Assembly: GCA_030829985.1 (NCBI GenBank)
Contig: JAURNW010000008.1
Location: forward strand, 1 to 43,818
DNA from: Gammaproteobacteria bacterium
Lineage (GTDB): Bacteria > Pseudomonadota > Gammaproteobacteria > Eutrophobiales > Eutrophobiaceae
Direction: 5' to 3'
DNA length: 43,818 nucleotides
Shown: one piece after another, positions 42,625 through 43,818 of the stretch
How positions within the stretch are numbered: the stretch's first letter is position 1
Layout: each line of letters opens with the position of its first letter
The notes under the pieces: model-generated
Told to the model about the DNA's origin: nothing
Database searches by the model: none
The model's input: the letters and a program-made list of their open reading frames with translations, nothing else
Translations under genes and position numbers: made by a program

Positions 42625-43543
42625 CCAGTTTTACCCTCGGATCCAACGCAGTATATGCAACATCAGTCAACAGATTGACCAATACATAAGTAACACTGAT
42701 CAACAATACACAAGCTTGTACAACCGGGTAATCACGTTTTTGTATCGACTCGATCATTAACTGGCCTATACCCGGCCAGGAAAATATAGTCTCGGTAATG
42801 ACCGCCCCCGCAAGCAAGGCTCCGAGTTGCATGCCGAGTATAGTAATAATCGGTAAGGCCGCATTACGCAGGGCATGCAAAACCAATATGCGATATTCAC
42901 TCAAGCCACGTGCACGTGCGGCACGGATGTAATCTTCCTCAAGAACTTCCAGCATGGATGCACGAACCATTCGAGACAGGATTCCCGCCAGCGCTGTGCC
43001 TAAGGTCAGAGCAGGCAGAATTAATGATAACCAACCTTCTTTACCACTGACCGGAAACCAGCCTAACCACAGGGCAAAGATTAAGATTAACAAGGGTCCC
43101 ATAACAAAATTGGGAATAGAAACCCCGAACATGGCTGTTACCATGGCCAGGCGATCCCAGAGTGAGTCCTTATAAACGGCAGCCAATATCCCTAGAGGTA
43201 ATGCGATGACTATTGCAATAAACAAACTGGCAATACTCAAAATGGCGGTTGCCGGAATGCGATCGATTAACAATGCTGTTACGGCTTGTTTTGAGTGTAA
43301 TGATTGGCCCAGATCAAAGTGGGAAATTCCCGATAAATATTGCCACCATTGTTGCAAAATTGGTAAATCCAGACCCAACGCATGACGTAATGCCTCTCGA
43401 TCCGCTGGTCGCGCAGTTTCACCTAACATCACTTCAACCGGGTCGCCAGGCACAAGGTGGATTAATAAAAAGACGAGTGTCGTAATGCCTACCAGCACAA
43501 ACACCGCACTTATTAAACGTTTAATCAGATAATTCAGAAACAC
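42617..43543 (-). CDS. ABC transporter permease, DppB/OppB type
   Basis: This 308-residue inner-membrane protein has six hydrophobic segments and the N-terminal family hallmark LVFLLIHLVPGDPVEVMLGE. The EAA-type loop is DYIRAARARGLSEYRILVLHALRNAALP. It pairs with the DppC-like protein to form the membrane channel. No binding-protein or ATPase gene is in the window; such genes would usually lie upstream, but here the region past 43543 holds a small frame and an IS. It is the first gene of the long minus-strand run. Confidence 0.92.
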   Translation of the reverse strand: MFLNYLIKRLISAVFVLVGITTLVFLLIHLVPGDPVEVMLGETARPADREALRHALGLDLPILQQWWQYLSGISHFDLGQSLHSKQAVTALLIDRIPATAILSIASLFIAIVIALPLGILAAVYKDSLWDRLAMVTAMFGVSIPNFVMGPLLILIFALWLGWFPVSGKEGWLSLILPALTLGTALAGILSRMVRASMLEVLEEDYIRAARARGLSEYRILVLHALRNAALPIITILGMQLGALLAGAVITETIFSWPGIGQLMIESIQKRDYPVVQACVLLISVTYVLVNLLTDVAYTALDPRVKLDE

Positions 43544-43638
43544 ACTTATTTAACATTCTTGGTTCATATATTGCCCCATATCAGGCTAGAATGATCATAA
43601 CAGTTCAGAATGGCTTGCAAGTGATTCGGAGCGAAATA

Positions 43639-43716
43639 ATGAATAAATTTAGCAATAATGAAGAATATGAAACGGAAACTGTACCCCGTCAGCCCCATGT
43701 GGACCAATTAGCCTAA
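43639..43716 (+). pseudogene. Short reading frame apparently cut by the IS
   Basis: An ATG at 43639 with a GGAG ribosome binding site (43628-43631, 7 nt before) opens a frame that starts MNKFSNNEEYETE. It runs into the presumed IS left end at 43680 and stops after 25 codons. The native part is too short to identify. It is divergent from the dppB-like gene. Confidence 0.35.
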
Positions 43717-43818
43717 TTGCCTAAGAGATAGTTTTCGTTCATCGTTAACCGAAGAGGAAACGATGATGACAAATAAAAGAAGTGCAGAACAAACCGTACG
43801 TGATATTCGTCGACGTAC
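43680..43818 (+). mobile_element. Left end of an IS3-family insertion sequence (runs off right edge)
   Basis: The left end begins at about 43680 with TGTACCCCGTCAGCCCCATG, consistent with an IS3-family terminal inverted repeat (TGT... start). An 80-nt leader follows, then the transposase orfA start. The right end is outside the window, so the boundary and target duplication cannot be confirmed. Confidence 0.6.
43763..43818 (+). CDS. IS3-family transposase OrfA, N-terminus (partial)
   Basis: The frame starts ATGATG at 43763 with GAGG at 43754-43757. It reads MMTNKRSAEQTVRDIRRR to the edge. The RSAEQTVRDIRRRT-like opening, rich in basic residues, is typical of IS3-family OrfA proteins that continue into a helix-turn-helix of the type YSAEEKIRIVLEG. 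Only 18 full codons are visible, so the subgroup is uncertain. Confidence 0.65.
   Translation, partial: MMTNKRSAEQTVRDIRRR

Overview
The window is chromosomal DNA of a gammaproteobacterium with AT-rich codon use (many AAA, ATA and TTA codons). The evidence is gene content and order: a tRNA-Tyr/Gly/Thr-tuf cluster, topA-smg-dprA-LysM facing def-fmt-rsmB, a rhodanese-secB-gpsA block facing gpmI-envC-ctpA, and dapF-DUF484-xerC followed by hslVU and ubiEJB. I cannot name the genus. Almost all of the DNA is housekeeping. The accessory material is a decayed pilin locus (19.2-20.3 kb), a patch at 28.7-30.8 kb, and an insertion sequence entering at the right edge.

Layout. 1-894 (minus): 5' end of tuf, preceded by tRNA-Thr, tRNA-Gly and tRNA-Tyr with a good sigma70 promoter. 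895-6894 (minus): tsaC, topA, smg, dprA and a LysM protein (tRNA t6A synthesis, DNA topology, DNA uptake, cell envelope). 7050-17679 (plus): def-fmt-rsmB (formyl-Met initiation and rRNA methylation), a DUF4390 protein, an NtrY/NtrX-like two-component pair, trkA-trkH (potassium uptake), a methyltransferase and a TPR protein, with tight or overlapping junctions. 17676-18629 (minus): a class 1B-type dihydroorotate dehydrogenase. 18718-19176 (plus): trmL. 19171-20276 (minus): remnants of MSHA-type minor pilin genes mshO and mshD. 20410-22390 (minus): gpsA, secB, rhodanese. 22665-27441 (plus): gpmI, envC, ctpA and a DJ-1 family gene. 27438-28664 (minus): FAD monooxygenase.

28665-30765 is the accessory patch. 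It holds a single integron-type gene cassette with its own attC site and no integrase; the cassette carries a GIY-YIG-like gene cut by one in-frame stop. Next to it lie two dispersed-type repeats, a formaldehyde-activating-enzyme (Fae) homologue that lacks the usual motif histidine, and an overlapping nucleotidyltransferase/small-protein pair.

30781-43543 (minus) is one long co-directional run: dppB-like, dppC-like, nagZ, a TraB/GumN protein, an MscS channel, dapF, DUF484, xerC, hslV, hslU, DUF971, ubiE, ubiJ, ubiB. It joins peptide transport and murein recycling, chromosome dimer resolution, heat-shock proteolysis and ubiquinone synthesis. From 43680 to the edge is the left end of an IS3-family element, which appears to interrupt a small reading frame.

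The best candidate for something undescribed is the lone cassette, together with the Fae-like protein and the nucleotidyltransferase pair beside it. No CRISPR array, prophage or complete defence island is visible.
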